From positions 62,001-126,000 of the forward strand of contig PERY01000003.1 in assembly GCA_002929055.1 (NCBI GenBank): a DNA stretch of 64,000 bases, written 5' to 3'. A program made the position numbers and the translations under genes. Numbering within the stretch: position 1 is the stretch's first letter; each line of letters starts with the position of its first letter. This DNA is from Methylocystis sp. Its GTDB lineage: Bacteria; Pseudomonadota; Alphaproteobacteria; Rhizobiales; Beijerinckiaceae. The notes under the pieces were generated by a model. That model saw only the letters and a list, made by a program, of their open reading frames with translations, was not told the DNA's origin and ran no database searches. This document shows, one piece after another, positions 45,944 to 56,575 of the stretch.

Positions 45944-47719
45944 ATGTTAACGGCGACACAACCAACCCCTGCAGGCGCGGCGAGCGGACGCTCGGTCAAC
46001 AAGGATTGGCTGCGCGCGCTGCAACTCACCGCGACGATCGAACAGCGCCCGGAACGCATTCTGGCGACGGCCTTCGACGAGGTGGCGCAGTCGCGCGCCG
46101 ACGCCCCCGCCCTGTTGTTTCATAATGGCGGCTTCAGTTTCCGCGAGCTTCGGGATCGCTCGGTCCGATATGCGCGCTGGGGCCTCGCCCAGGGGCTGCG
46201 CAAGGGCGACGCGGTGGCCCTGATGATGGAGACGCGGCCAGACTATGTCGCGATCTGGCTCGGTCTCAATCGCATCGGCGTCGTCGTCGCGCTCGTCAAC
46301 GCCAATCTCTCCGGCGCGGCGCTCGCTCATTGCATCCTTGCAGCGGCGCCGCGGATCGTCTTGTCCTCGACCTCCCTGCATAATCGATGCGCGGAGGCGT
46401 TGAGCGCTGCGTCCTCAGATGTGCAGCTGGTCGACTGCGACGAAAGCTTTCCGGCAGAGATCGACGCTCATTCCAACGAGCCGCTCGAACTCGATGAAGC
46501 CTCGCGGCCGACGATCCGTGATCACGCGCTCTACATCTACACCTCCGGCACAACAGGCTTGCCCAAAGCTGCGATCGTGTCGCATCGCCGCGTCATGAAC
46601 TGGGCGCTGTGGTTTAGCGGCCTCGTCGGCGCAACGCCCGAAGACAGGATGTATGACTGCCTGCCGCTTTATCATTCCGTCGGCGGCGTCGTCGCGGTCT
46701 TCGCGACGCTTCTGGGCGGCGGTTCGGTCGTGCTGCGCGAGCGCTTTTCCGTCAGCGCCTTCTGGGACGAGATCGTCGAATATGACTGCACCCTGTTCCA
46801 GTACATCGGCGAACTCTGTCGCTACCTCGCTCATGCGCCCGCGCGCGGAGCTGAGACGAAACATCGTTTGCGCATGGCGCTCGGCAACGGGCTGAGACCC
46901 GAAGTATGGCCTGTCTTCGAGAAACGCTTCGGCATTCCGCGCATCCTCGAATTCTACGCCGCGACGGAAAGCAATTTCTCGCTCTACAATGTAGAGGGCG
47001 AGCCCGGCGCCATCGGACGCATCCCCGCCTTTCTTGCGGCCAGCCGAACCATCCGGCTCGTGAAATTCGATGTGGAGAATGATGCGCCGGCGCGCGCGCC
47101 GGACGGTTTCTGCCTGCCCTGCGAGCCAGACGAGCCCGGCGAAGCCATCGCCCGCATCGCTGACGATTTCGAGGGTTATCTCGACCCCGCAGCTTCGGAA
47201 AAGAAAATACTGCGCGACGTGTTCAAGGCGGGCGACGCGTGGATGCGCAGCGGCGATCTCATGCGCAAGGACGCGCGCGGCTTTTTCTATTTCGTCGACC
47301 GCGTCGGGGACACTTTCCGCTGGAAGGGAGAGAATGTCGCCACCGCCGAAGTGGCGCAGGCCATCGCCGCCTATCCCGGCGTCCTCGACGTCAACGCCTA
47401 TGGAGTCGAAGTGCCTGGCCGCGACGGTCGCGCAGGCATGGCGGCGCTCGTGGTGGACGAGACTTTCGACATCGGCGGTCTGCGCGAACATCTGGCCGGG
47501 CAGCTCCCGGCCTATGCGCGGCCCTTGTTCCTGCGCCTCTCCCGCAAGCTTGAAGTCACGGAGACGTTCAAGCACCGCAAGCGCGAACTCGCCGCGCAGG
47601 GGTTCGAACCGCAGGCCTGTGGCGAGCCTGTCTTTTTTGCTGCGCCCGACAGGCCTATATACGTCGCCTTGGATTCGGCGCTTTATGGTCGAATCCTCAC
47701 AGGCGCCGTTCCTATCTGA
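45944..47719 (+). CDS. Long-chain acyl-CoA synthetase, FATP/FadD6-like
   Basis: The 591-residue ANL enzyme resembles the fatty-acid transport protein/very-long-chain acyl-CoA synthetase family. Motifs are YIYTSGTTGLPKAAIVSH (P-loop), LPLYHSVGGVVA, FYAATESNFSLYNVEG, and WKGENVATAEVAQAI followed by a C-terminal lysine region (FKHRKREL). FWKGENVATxEV is typical of FATP-type members. It should activate fatty acids to CoA thioesters at the membrane. It is transcribed divergently from metY and lies 30 bases before the amidase gene. Confidence 0.9.
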   Translation: MLTATQPTPAGAASGRSVNKDWLRALQLTATIEQRPERILATAFDEVAQSRADAPALLFHNGGFSFRELRDRSVRYARWGLAQGLRKGDAVALMMETRPDYVAIWLGLNRIGVVVALVNANLSGAALAHCILAAAPRIVLSSTSLHNRCAEALSAASSDVQLVDCDESFPAEIDAHSNEPLELDEASRPTIRDHALYIYTSGTTGLPKAAIVSHRRVMNWALWFSGLVGATPEDRMYDCLPLYHSVGGVVAVFATLLGGGSVVLRERFSVSAFWDEIVEYDCTLFQYIGELCRYLAHAPARGAETKHRLRMALGNGLRPEVWPVFEKRFGIPRILEFYAATESNFSLYNVEGEPGAIGRIPAFLAASRTIRLVKFDVENDAPARAPDGFCLPCEPDEPGEAIARIADDFEGYLDPAASEKKILRDVFKAGDAWMRSGDLMRKDARGFFYFVDRVGDTFRWKGENVATAEVAQAIAAYPGVLDVNAYGVEVPGRDGRAGMAALVVDETFDIGGLREHLAGQLPAYARPLFLRLSRKLEVTETFKHRKRELAAQGFEPQACGEPVFFAAPDRPIYVALDSALYGRILTGAVPI

Positions 47720-47749
47720 GGGAAATCGCGGCGATCAGGAGAAGCCGCG

Positions 47750-48922
47750 ATGAATATCGGCGTCGGCGCATTGTCTGTCGTCCTCAATGAGGAAGCGGAG
47801 GGAGGCGGGCCCTTGTCGGGCGCGACCTTCGTCGTAAAGGAGAATATCGACGTCGCGGGCCAGGTTTCGACCAATGGCCACCCGCATTGGGCGGCGACTC
47901 ATGCCCCCGCAAAGGCCAATGCCTCCGTTGTCGACAAGCTCGTCGGCGCCGGCGCCCGCCTCGTAGGCAAATCGCATATGGACGAGATGGCTTACAGCCT
48001 GCTCGGGGCCAATCCGCATTTCGGCGCGCCCATCAATCCCGCGGCGCAGGAGCGGCACCCCGGCGGCTCGTCGTCAGGCTCGGCTGTCGCTGCGGCGGCG
48101 GGCCTCGTGAGTTTCGCCATTGGCACCGACACCGCCGGCTCCTGCCGGGCGCCCGCAGCCTTTTGCGGGGTCTTCGGTTTTCGCTCCACACATGGCGCTA
48201 TTCCGATGGACGGCGTCGTGCCGCTCGCGCCCTCTCTCGACGCTCTCGGCTGGTTTGCGCGCGATCTCGGTCAAATGGCGGCCATCGGCGACGTATTGCT
48301 GCCACCCGATCCCAGACCGGGCGACTATTACGAAGCGGTGCTGCTCGGAGACGGATTCCAGGGCGTGGAGACCGAATTCGCCGCCGCCGCCGCGCCGGCG
48401 GTAGACGAGTTGAAGGACCGCCAGTGGCGCGAGGGCAAGCTGGGCGAGGATTTCTTCGGCACGGCGCTCTCGCATTTCCGCAACTTGCAGGCGCACGAAG
48501 CCTGGGCCACGCATGGCGGCTGGGTGGAGTCGGAGCATCCGGCTTTCGGCAAGGGCGTCGAGGAGCGCTTCGCCATCGCCTCGAAAGTCACGCTGGACCA
48601 GAAGAAGGCAGCGCTGGACTATCGCGACGAATTTTGCGCCAAGATCGAGGGGCTGATTGGCGGAACCGGCTTTCTCGTAATGCCGACGACTCCCTTCCGC
48701 GCGCCGCTGCTCACCGAAAGCGAGGAGCAACTCGACGCAAAGCGCTACCAGATGATGCGCCTCTTCATGATCGCAAGCTACTGCGGCCTTCCGCAGATCA
48801 GCATGCCGCTGCCCACGAGCGACGCGCCCGTGGCGCTGTCCTTCGTGGGACGGCGCGGCACGGACCGCGCGCTGATCACGCTGGCCCAGAGCTTTTGCGC
48901 CCGGATGAAAAAGACGGTCTAA
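47750..48922 (+). CDS. Amidase signature family hydrolase
   Basis: The 390-residue enzyme has the Ser-Ser-Lys triad of the amidase signature family: the Lys in FVVKENIDVAG, the bridging Ser in HPGGSSSGSAVAAAAG, and the nucleophile Ser in IGTDTAGSCRAPAAFCG. It is shorter than GatA (about 480), lacks the GatA C-terminal region, and is not next to gatB or gatC, so it is probably a small-molecule amidase. Substrate unknown. AGGAG eight bases before the ATG supports the start. It is downstream of the acyl-CoA synthetase and converges on the phosphatase gene with a two-base gap. Confidence 0.87.
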   Translation: MNIGVGALSVVLNEEAEGGGPLSGATFVVKENIDVAGQVSTNGHPHWAATHAPAKANASVVDKLVGAGARLVGKSHMDEMAYSLLGANPHFGAPINPAAQERHPGGSSSGSAVAAAAGLVSFAIGTDTAGSCRAPAAFCGVFGFRSTHGAIPMDGVVPLAPSLDALGWFARDLGQMAAIGDVLLPPDPRPGDYYEAVLLGDGFQGVETEFAAAAAPAVDELKDRQWREGKLGEDFFGTALSHFRNLQAHEAWATHGGWVESEHPAFGKGVEERFAIASKVTLDQKKAALDYRDEFCAKIEGLIGGTGFLVMPTTPFRAPLLTESEEQLDAKRYQMMRLFMIASYCGLPQISMPLPTSDAPVALSFVGRRGTDRALITLAQSFCARMKKTV

Positions 48923-48924
48923 CG

Positions 48925-49377
48925 CTAGCTCCGCGCCACCGGCCCCCGGCCGAGCAGTTCCTTGATCCGCAGCGTCAGCCGCTCGCGCACGTCGCGATAG
49001 GCCTCCAGCATCTGATCGCGAGAGCCCTGCGTCGCAGTGGCGTCCGGCGTCGGCCAATAGACGACGTCGACCGCCATCGCGCGGGTGAACTCCAGCGCCT
49101 TGTGATGCGCCTCTGGCGACAGCGTGATGATGAGATCGAAGTTGGAGTCTTCAAGATCCTCGAAAGTGTGCGGCTTGTGGCGGGAAATATCGACGCCGAT
49201 CTCCTCCATCGCCGCGGCCGCGAAAGGATCGGGTTCGCCGCGCTTGAGGCCGGCGGAGGCGAAGTAGATTTCACGGCCGAAATAATGCCGCGCGATCGCC
49301 TCGGCCATGGGCGAACGCACAGTGTTCATCGTGCAGGCGAAGAGGATGGACTGCGGCCGCGCCGCGCTCGCGCCCAT
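48925..49377 (-). CDS. Low-molecular-weight phosphatase family protein
   Basis: The 150-residue protein has the CX5R(S) active-site loop of low-molecular-weight protein tyrosine phosphatases and arsenate reductases (FACTMNTVRSPMAEAI), SAGLKRGEPDP, and a late acid region (VVYWPTPDATA). The general-acid aspartate could be the one in TPDA. In many alphaproteobacteria this gene follows hisD and the UPF0262 gene. Here an extra gene (49393-50823) sits between. Protein phosphatase versus arsenate reductase cannot be told apart here. Confidence 0.85.
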   Translation of the reverse strand: MGASAARPQSILFACTMNTVRSPMAEAIARHYFGREIYFASAGLKRGEPDPFAAAAMEEIGVDISRHKPHTFEDLEDSNFDLIITLSPEAHHKALEFTRAMAVDVVYWPTPDATATQGSRDQMLEAYRDVRERLTLRIKELLGRGPVARS

Positions 49378-49392
49378 GTGGCTACCGCATGT

Positions 49393-50823
49393 TCATCGCA
49401 GGCCTTCCACCGAACGCCGATCCTGTTCGATGAAGGCGGCTAGCTCCTGTGTCGCCTGCGTGAACAACTGGAGCTGCGAGATGTCGAGCGGTTCGCTCAA
49501 TCGCTGCAACAAGAGGATGTCGCGCCCTTCCGAAAAGGCCGGCCCTACCCCGCAAAAGAAAAACCCTAGCCGCCGCGCGCCTTCGACGAGCAGCGGCAGG
49601 CCCGGATCGTCGACATGGGCGGAAAGCTGCACCGCGCGCGCACCGAGACTTGCAACGTCGCTGATCGCCTGACTGAGTTGGATGGCGGCATTCGCCCCGA
49701 TGGTCTCGAAGCGAATTTTCCCATAACCGCGGTCATCCACGACAAGGCTCGTGGTCGACGGCGCATTCGGCGGCGCTTCGCCGTCCACCACAGAGACGGC
49801 GACGCCGAAGCGGTCGTAGATCTCCGTCAATACATCCCGATACGCGGGGGGCGGGACGATCACGCGCGCCGGCGCCGACCCGAGGAAGCGGAACGTCAGA
49901 AGAAAGCTCTGGCGCTGCCCGGCGGTCGGCACGGGCAGATCCCTGGAATGGGAGGTTTCCGGCGCCGCGCCGAGCAGAATGGCGCAGACCGGCATGCCCG
50001 CGCGCTCGTCGTTGCGTTGCGAGAAGGTGTGGGTCGTGACGGGCTGCGCATAAACGCCGACAAGGCCGAGGCTGACGGCCTCCTGCGTGAGCCGCTCGGT
50101 CATGCGCTCGAGCAGGTGGCGGCCGCGATAGGCGGGAAGCACGACCGCTTCGCCGCGTTCGGCGATCACGGCGCCCGGCTCGCGCTCGAGCGCCACATGA
50201 CCGATCACCTCACCCTGCTCGTCCCGCGTCACCACAGGGATCGTTTCTCCGCTCTCGACCTTGCGCCAGTAGCGGCGCGGAGAGAAGACCTCCCGGTGCA
50301 CATAATTGTGCCCATAGACTGCGAGGAAACAACGCGCAATCGCGGCGGAGTCGCGCTCCTGCGGCAGGTCGATCTGCACCGTCCCGCTCGGCGCCGCCGT
50401 CACTTCCGCGGGGTCATCGGCGTGCGCGGCCGCTTCGCGGGAGGGATCGATCCGGCGATGAAGCGTGATTTCCCAGCCGTCGACGCCGCGCTCCCGGTAC
50501 GAGAGGCCGGCGTCTCTCTGGACATGGTCGCCGAGCGACGCCACAACGGTGGTAAAGCGGGAATGGCCTTTCAGCAGCAGCCGCGCCCGAACGTCGCCGC
50601 GCGAACAGGACAGAAATATCTCGCAGCGCTCGGGCGTCGTGCGGGACTGGCAGAGCGCCCGCCATGTTTCCTCCACATCGGCGGCGATGAGGCTCGAGAC
50701 CGCGGCCGGAACTCCGTCGGCGAGCGAAGCTTCGCGCACGAAGGCGCGGACAAGGTCGCCGCCCGCAGACTCCATCGGGAGTCGCAGTTCGGCGACATGA
50801 TCCGGAGCGTGACCTTTGGACAT
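49393..50823 (-). CDS. GNAT-domain protein with degenerate RsbW-like N-terminus
   Basis: The 476-residue soluble protein has three parts. Residues about 10-125 (LRLPMESAGGDLVRAFVREA, then DVEETWRAL) look like an anti-sigma-factor-type HATPase fold. The ATP-binding N box is not recognisable, so it may be inactive. The middle (about 150-270) is a GNAT acetyltransferase domain (RCFLAVYGHNYVH, VIGHVALE, VVLPAYRGRHLLERM). The last part (about 290-476) has no family I recognise. ATG 50823 is used; the frame runs on to 50859. It lies 15 bases upstream of the phosphatase gene and 82 bases after UPF0262, same strand. Confidence 0.65.
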   Translation of the reverse strand: MSKGHAPDHVAELRLPMESAGGDLVRAFVREASLADGVPAAVSSLIAADVEETWRALCQSRTTPERCEIFLSCSRGDVRARLLLKGHSRFTTVVASLGDHVQRDAGLSYRERGVDGWEITLHRRIDPSREAAAHADDPAEVTAAPSGTVQIDLPQERDSAAIARCFLAVYGHNYVHREVFSPRRYWRKVESGETIPVVTRDEQGEVIGHVALEREPGAVIAERGEAVVLPAYRGRHLLERMTERLTQEAVSLGLVGVYAQPVTTHTFSQRNDERAGMPVCAILLGAAPETSHSRDLPVPTAGQRQSFLLTFRFLGSAPARVIVPPPAYRDVLTEIYDRFGVAVSVVDGEAPPNAPSTTSLVVDDRGYGKIRFETIGANAAIQLSQAISDVASLGARAVQLSAHVDDPGLPLLVEGARRLGFFFCGVGPAFSEGRDILLLQRLSEPLDISQLQLFTQATQELAAFIEQDRRSVEGLR

Positions 50824-50905
50824 TCGGATAACATCCCGTCCGACGATTGCGCGACACAAGGGTCGCGTAGCGTGACATATCTTCAGAGGCGCGGAATCGG
50901 CCTCT

Positions 50906-51388
50906 TCAGCCTTTCCAGTGCAACGCCGTTATCAGCGTGAAAAGCCGGCGCGCTGTGTCGGAATCAGTGTCGATCTTGCCCTTCAGCCGCTCGGCCAGAA
51001 GCTGCGCGCCTTCGTTGTGCAGGCCGCGCCGGCCCATGTCGATCGCTTCGATCCGGCTGGGCGTCGCGGTGCGGATCGCGGCGTAATAGGCGTCGCAGAC
51101 CAGAAAATAGTCTTTGAGAATGCGCTTGAAGGGCGTCAGCGACAGAATATGCGTGATGACGCTCGCGCCGCTTTCGTCGCGAACGTCGAAGACCAGCTTG
51201 GCGTCCATCAGCGAGATGATAAGCGCATAGGGTCCGCCGCTATGGCCGACGAGCGCGAAGCTGTTGTCCTCAATGAGATCATAGACGGCGATCGCGCGCT
51301 CATGCTCCTGGTCGGCCGAGCCGCGCCCGATCGAATTTTCGTCGAGCGTGACTGAAATCAACCTGTTCTGCGCGCTTGCTGCGTCCAC
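50906..51388 (-). CDS. UPF0262 family protein
   Basis: The 160-residue protein matches UPF0262, a family of unknown function kept in alphaproteobacteria. Key stretches are [51 protein letters not shown] and the near-invariant [20 protein letters not shown]. No ATG is available in a suitable place. The GTG at 51388, one base after the hisD stop, gives the normal length, so translation is coupled to hisD. The open frame further up would overlap hisD by 43 bases. Confidence 0.93.
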   Translation of the reverse strand: MDAASAQNRLISVTLDENSIGRGSADQEHERAIAVYDLIEDNSFALVGHSGGPYALIISLMDAKLVFDVRDESGASVITHILSLTPFKRILKDYFLVCDAYYAAIRTATPSRIEAIDMGRRGLHNEGAQLLAERLKGKIDTDSDTARRLFTLITALHWKG

Positions 51389-51389
51389 C

Positions 51390-52691
51390 CTACGCCCCGA
51401 GTTGATTGAGGCGGATGGAGACCGAACGCGCATGCGCCTGCAGGCCCTCGGCGTCGCCGAGCGTGACGGCGGCGGCGCCGATCGCGCGCAGCGAGTCGGC
51501 GTCGCATTTCAGGATAGACGTGCGCTTCACGAAATCGAGCACGCTGAGGCCCGAGGAGAAACGCGCCGAACGCGCCGTCGGCAAGACATGGTTGCTGCCG
51601 CCGACATAATCGCCCACCGCCTCGGGCGTATAGGCGCCAATGAAGATGGCGCCGGCGTTGGAGACGCGCGCGGCGAGGTCTTCGGCGTCCTCGCTGATGA
51701 TCTCGAGATGCTCGGCGGCGATGCGGTCCGCGAGCGGCAGCGAGTCGGAAAGCTTGTTCACGAGGATAACCGCGCCATAGTCGCGCCAGGACTTGCCGGC
51801 AATCTCCGCGCGCGAGAGCGTGGTGAGGTGGCGCTCCACCGCGGCGACCGTTGCATCCGCCAGCGAGGCGTCATCGGTGATGAGGATGCTCTGCGCGGAC
51901 TCGTCATGCTCCGCCTGCGCCAGCAGATCGGCTGCGATCCAGTCGGGATTGGCGGTCTTGTCGGCCAGCACCAGCACTTCCGAGGGGCCGGCGATCATGT
52001 CGATGCCGACCTGGCCGAAGACGCGGCGCTTGGCGGCGGCCACCCAGGCGTTGCCGGGGCCGACGATCTTGGTGACGGGCGCAATGGTCTTCGTGCCATA
52101 GGCCAGCGCCGCCACGGCCTGCGCGCCGCCGACGCGGTAGATTTCGTCGATGCCGGAGAGCCTGGCCGCCGCGAGCACCAGCGGCTCGACATGGCCGCCC
52201 GGAGTCGGGACCACCATCACGATGCGCTTCACGCCCGCGACCTTGGCCGGCACGACATTCATCAACACAGAAGACGGATAGGCCGCCGTGCCGCCGGGCA
52301 CATAGAGGCCGACCGAGTCGAGCGGCGACCAGCGCCAGCCGAGCTCCACGCCCGCCGCGTCCCGGTAGCGCAAATCCTGCGGCCGCTGCTTTTCATGAAA
52401 GGCGGTGATGCGCTCGAGCGCGAGATCGAGCGCCGCGAGTTGCTCCTTCGAGCATTTGGCCTGCGCCGCGTCGACCTCGGCGGCGGAGACGGCGATGCCC
52501 GTCTGCGCAAGATCAATACGGTCGAAGCGCTTCGAGTAATCGATCAGCGCCTCGTCGCCGCGCGCGATCACATCCTCGATGATGAGGCGGACCGTCTCGT
52601 CGACGTCATGGGACGACTCCCGCTTCATGGCGAGCAGCGAAACGAAACGCTGTTCGAAATCAGGGGCGGCGGCGTCCAAACGCAGGGTCAT
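51390..52691 (-). CDS. hisD: Histidinol dehydrogenase HisD
   Basis: HisD performs the last two steps of histidine synthesis, oxidising histidinol to histidine with two NAD+. The 433-residue zinc enzyme has [18 protein letters not shown], the zinc/substrate region [44 protein letters not shown], and the C-terminal [18 protein letters not shown] with a metal/base histidine. GGAGATGGAA before ATG 52691 supports the start. It lies between DUF2948 and UPF0262, a conserved alphaproteobacterial arrangement. Confidence 0.97.
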   Translation of the reverse strand: MTLRLDAAAPDFEQRFVSLLAMKRESSHDVDETVRLIIEDVIARGDEALIDYSKRFDRIDLAQTGIAVSAAEVDAAQAKCSKEQLAALDLALERITAFHEKQRPQDLRYRDAAGVELGWRWSPLDSVGLYVPGGTAAYPSSVLMNVVPAKVAGVKRIVMVVPTPGGHVEPLVLAAARLSGIDEIYRVGGAQAVAALAYGTKTIAPVTKIVGPGNAWVAAAKRRVFGQVGIDMIAGPSEVLVLADKTANPDWIAADLLAQAEHDESAQSILITDDASLADATVAAVERHLTTLSRAEIAGKSWRDYGAVILVNKLSDSLPLADRIAAEHLEIISEDAEDLAARVSNAGAIFIGAYTPEAVGDYVGGSNHVLPTARSARFSSGLSVLDFVKRTSILKCDADSLRAIGAAAVTLGDAEGLQAHARSVSIRLNQLGA

Positions 52692-52794
52692 TTCCATCTC
52701 CAACCGGGGGTTCCCGGCTGTCATGGCCTTGCGCGAGCGTTTTCGTCAAGTTTGTTCCCGCCCTGGCGTCTGAGCGTGTGCGCCGCGACGCGGG

Positions 52795-53289
52795 CTAGGC
52801 GGACTCTTCAGGGTGAGCGAGGCGCTGGCCCGCAGAGGGAATTTCATGCGTCGGCCTTGCCGCCGTCTTCCAGCGCGGCCCGATGTCGGTGAGTTGCGCC
52901 TCCACGCATTCGACGTCGAGGCAAATCGCCGCGCCGCCCGCGAAAGTCAGGTGGATCACTCCGCCGGGGGCCTCCGCGCCGGGCTCGAAGGTGACGGCCA
53001 GAAGGTCCAGAATGGCGTCCGGCTGATCGCGGGAGACACGGTTGCAGCGCACCCGCTCCACCCCCTCGAAATGAAGGCCCGAACGGCAGCGCTCCAGACG
53101 CCCCTCCATCTCCGCCTCCCAGTCGAAGCGCGAACCCACGAGCGCGAAGCGGCGCTTGCCGGGCAGATAGGTCATGTCGCCGACGCGCACGAGGGCATCC
53201 TGCAGATGCGCGGACAAAAGCGCGAGATCTTCGCTGTCGAGCGCATGGAGACGCAGAGCGGGCGCATTCTCAAGAGGTGTTACGGCCAT
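52795..53289 (-). CDS. DUF2948 family protein
   Basis: The 164-residue protein matches DUF2948, found next to hisD in alphaproteobacteria. Recognisable parts are LRLHALDSEDLALLSAHLQDA, VGDMTYLPGKRRFALVGSRFD split by the LPG turn, and FEGVERVRCNRV. The function is unknown. GGAGG eight bases before the ATG fixes the start. It is the first gene of the DUF2948-hisD-UPF0262 set and lies 69 bases after the end of purA. Confidence 0.88.
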   Translation of the reverse strand: MAVTPLENAPALRLHALDSEDLALLSAHLQDALVRVGDMTYLPGKRRFALVGSRFDWEAEMEGRLERCRSGLHFEGVERVRCNRVSRDQPDAILDLLAVTFEPGAEAPGGVIHLTFAGGAAICLDVECVEAQLTDIGPRWKTAARPTHEIPSAGQRLAHPEESA

Positions 53290-53357
53290 GCTGATCCTCC
53301 CTGACCGCGATATGGAGAGGGCTGGCGCAACGCACAACCCCACACGGGAGTCGGCCC

Positions 53358-54653
<1,296 letters not shown>

Positions 54654-54680
54654 GATGCTTCTTCGCGCTGCCAAAAAACG

Positions 54681-54711
54681 ACAAAAGCCCCCCGCGGTAA
54701 CGCGAAGGGCT
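54681..54711 (-). promoter_or_regulatory. Terminator-like hairpin in the purA leader
   Basis: Read on the minus strand, AGCCC (54711-54707) pairs with GGGCT (54690-54686) around an inner CGCG/CGCG pairing. The stem is followed by TTTTGT and, 8 bases on, TTTTTT. It lies 33 bases before the purA start codon and after the divergent promoter, so it could act as an attenuator. No gene upstream on this strand needs a terminator. Confidence 0.4.
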
Positions 54712-54830
54712 CGTTACGGGCGGGGTTTAGCGCAGGAACGCCGGGCGGTAAAGGCCCGGCCGTGCGCCCCGCCTGCCGGAACTTCGCGGGCGCTCGCCAG
54801 TTGGCTGTAGTCTCCAGAAAGGGCCTCGAC

Positions 54831-55295
54831 ATGACCGCAGCCGCCTCAGACCGCGTTCAGAACCACACCAGCGACGCCGTGAACCGCATGATCCATGAGG
54901 AGATGCTGGAGCGGCTCGTGTATTTCGCGCTGCATCCGGGCAAGATCGGCGAGCGTCTGGCCGAACTGGACCGGGAATGGGACGTCGAGCGGGCGCTGGA
55001 GGCCAACGCCGCAACAGTTGCGCTTGGCGGTCTCGCGCTCGGACTGACGGCGAGCCGGCGCTGGCTCGCCCTGCCCGTGGCCGCCGCCGGTTTCCTGCTT
55101 CAGCATGCATTGCAGGGCTGGTGCCCGCCGCTTCCCGCGCTGCGGCGGCTCGGGTTCCGCACGAGCCATGAGATCGAACAGGAGCGTTACGCGCTGAAGG
55201 CGCTGCGCGGCGATTTCCACAAGGTGGACGAGGCGATGGAGCGGCTCCAGGCGGCGGTCGACCGCAGGGGCGACGCGGGCGAGGCGCGCGCCTGA
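54831..55295 (+). CDS. DUF2892-type inner membrane protein (154 aa)
   Basis: The central part (about residues 55-105; VERALEANAATVALGGLALG, WLALPVAAAGFLLQHALQG, CPPLPALRRLGFRT) resembles DUF2892/YgaP-like domains, with two membrane helices ending in the WCPP segment. The flanks are helical and charged: an N-terminal amphipathic part (MIHEEMLERLVYFALHPGKI) and a C-terminal coiled coil (DEAMERLQAAVDRRGD). The function is unknown. AGGG before ATG 54831 supports the start. It is divergent from purA. Confidence 0.7.
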   Translation: MTAAASDRVQNHTSDAVNRMIHEEMLERLVYFALHPGKIGERLAELDREWDVERALEANAATVALGGLALGLTASRRWLALPVAAAGFLLQHALQGWCPPLPALRRLGFRTSHEIEQERYALKALRGDFHKVDEAMERLQAAVDRRGDAGEARA

Positions 55296-55384
55296 GCCCA
55301 TCGCCGCGATTGAAGAACTGTTGCGAACTTATATGATTGCGAAGACGGCGCGGATGTTTTGCGCCTCTATTTCGGGGATACGGC

Positions 55385-56062
55385 ATGTTCCGCTCGTCGC
55401 GCATTTTCATCGCCGCGGTTGCATTTCTGCCCGCCTTCGCCTTCGCGCAGGAATCGATCAAGGTTCAGCGGCTCGCCTTCAGGGACGGGCGCGCGACCGT
55501 CCGGGGCAGCGTCACCGGCTATTCGTCGACCGACTATGTTTTTCCCGCCGGCGCGGGCGAGTCGATCCGGGCGAAGCTCAAGACGAGCAAGGCCTATTTC
55601 AATCTCCTCGCCCCGGGCTCGACCGACGAGGCTTTCTTCGTCGGCTCGACAAGCGGCAATTCATATGAAGGCGTCGCCCCCACGAGCGGCGACTACAAGG
55701 CGCGGGTCTATCTCATGCGCAACGAAGCAAGGCGCGGAACGAGCGCCAGATACACGTTGACCATCGCCGTGGGCACAACCCGCGCGACCGACGAGAAAGG
55801 CCCCGATTTCGCCGACGGCCTCACCGGCGGGCCCGATTACTGGGAAGTGAAGGGCGTCCCGGCCGGCGACACGCTGAAAGTGCGCGCGACGCCGTCGCCC
55901 AAGGGCAAGCTCGTCACGCAGGTCGGCAATAGCGCCGTGATGAAAAACCAGGGCTGCAAATTGACGCGCGGCCAGCGCTGGTGCCGTGTCGAAGACGGCT
56001 CGGGGCGCTTCGGATGGGTGAATGGCAAGTATTTGCGGGAAGCGGCGTGGCCGCCGAGGTGA
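55385..56062 (+). CDS. Exported PliG-like lysozyme inhibitor domain with SH3
   Basis: The 225-residue protein has a signal peptide (RIFIAAVAFLPAFAFA). The first domain (about 30-125) resembles the PliI/PliG lysozyme inhibitors: VRGSVTGYSSTDYVFPAGAG, AYFNLLAPGSTDEAFFVGS, SGDYKARVYLMRNEARRG. E. coli PliG has SGKYELRVLQTRNDAR at the last of these. The second domain (about 145-225) is a bacterial SH3-like domain (LKVRATPSPKGKLVTQVG to GWVNGKYLR) that may bind peptidoglycan. Together they suggest a wall-bound defence against lysozyme (inference). It converges on rlmH with a seven-base gap. Confidence 0.75.
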   Translation: MFRSSRIFIAAVAFLPAFAFAQESIKVQRLAFRDGRATVRGSVTGYSSTDYVFPAGAGESIRAKLKTSKAYFNLLAPGSTDEAFFVGSTSGNSYEGVAPTSGDYKARVYLMRNEARRGTSARYTLTIAVGTTRATDEKGPDFADGLTGGPDYWEVKGVPAGDTLKVRATPSPKGKLVTQVGNSAVMKNQGCKLTRGQRWCRVEDGSGRFGWVNGKYLREAAWPPR

Positions 56063-56069
56063 CGACGTA

Positions 56070-56549
56070 TCACGCCCGGTGATAGGGATGCCCGGATAAA
56101 ATCGTCATCGCGCGATAGATCTGCTCCGCCGCCAATATGCGCACGAGCTGATGCGGCAGGGTCATTGCGCCGAAGGAGAAGACCGCCGTCGCGCGAGCGC
56201 GCACGCTTTCGTCGAGACCCTCGGAGCCGCCGATCGCGAACCAGACCGCCTTTCGTCCGGCATCCCGCTCGCGGCCGATGAAGCCTGCGAAGGCCGCGCT
56301 GTCCGCCGCCTTGCCGCGCTCGTCGAAGACGATCAGCGCCCCGTCGGAGGGGAGCGCGACAAGCATCTCCTCGCCTTCGCGCGCCATGCGCTCGGCGGGG
56401 CTTCTGGCTTTGCTCTCGTCGATTTCCTTGAGGTCGAGCCCTTCGAGCCCGATGCGCCGCAACGCGGCGATGCGCTCGGCGTAGCGCGCGTAGATCTCTC
56501 TTTCGGGACCGGCCTTCAGCCGGCCCACGCAGATCAGTCCCAGTCGCAC
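56070..56549 (-). CDS. rlmH: 23S rRNA pseudouridine-1915 N3-methyltransferase RlmH
   Basis: RlmH is a SPOUT (trefoil-knot) methyltransferase that modifies pseudouridine 1915 in helix 69. The 159-residue product has LICVGRLKAGPEREIYARYA, IVFDERGKAADSAAFA, the SAM-binding knot FAIGGSEGLDESVRARA and FGAMTLPHQLVRILAAEQIYRA split by LVR. Length fits. It lies 26 bases after rsfS on the same strand, as in many bacteria. Confidence 0.96.
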   Translation of the reverse strand: MRLGLICVGRLKAGPEREIYARYAERIAALRRIGLEGLDLKEIDESKARSPAERMAREGEEMLVALPSDGALIVFDERGKAADSAAFAGFIGRERDAGRKAVWFAIGGSEGLDESVRARATAVFSFGAMTLPHQLVRILAAEQIYRAMTILSGHPYHRA

Positions 56550-56575
56550 GGCGTGCCTATCGGACGCTTATCGCG

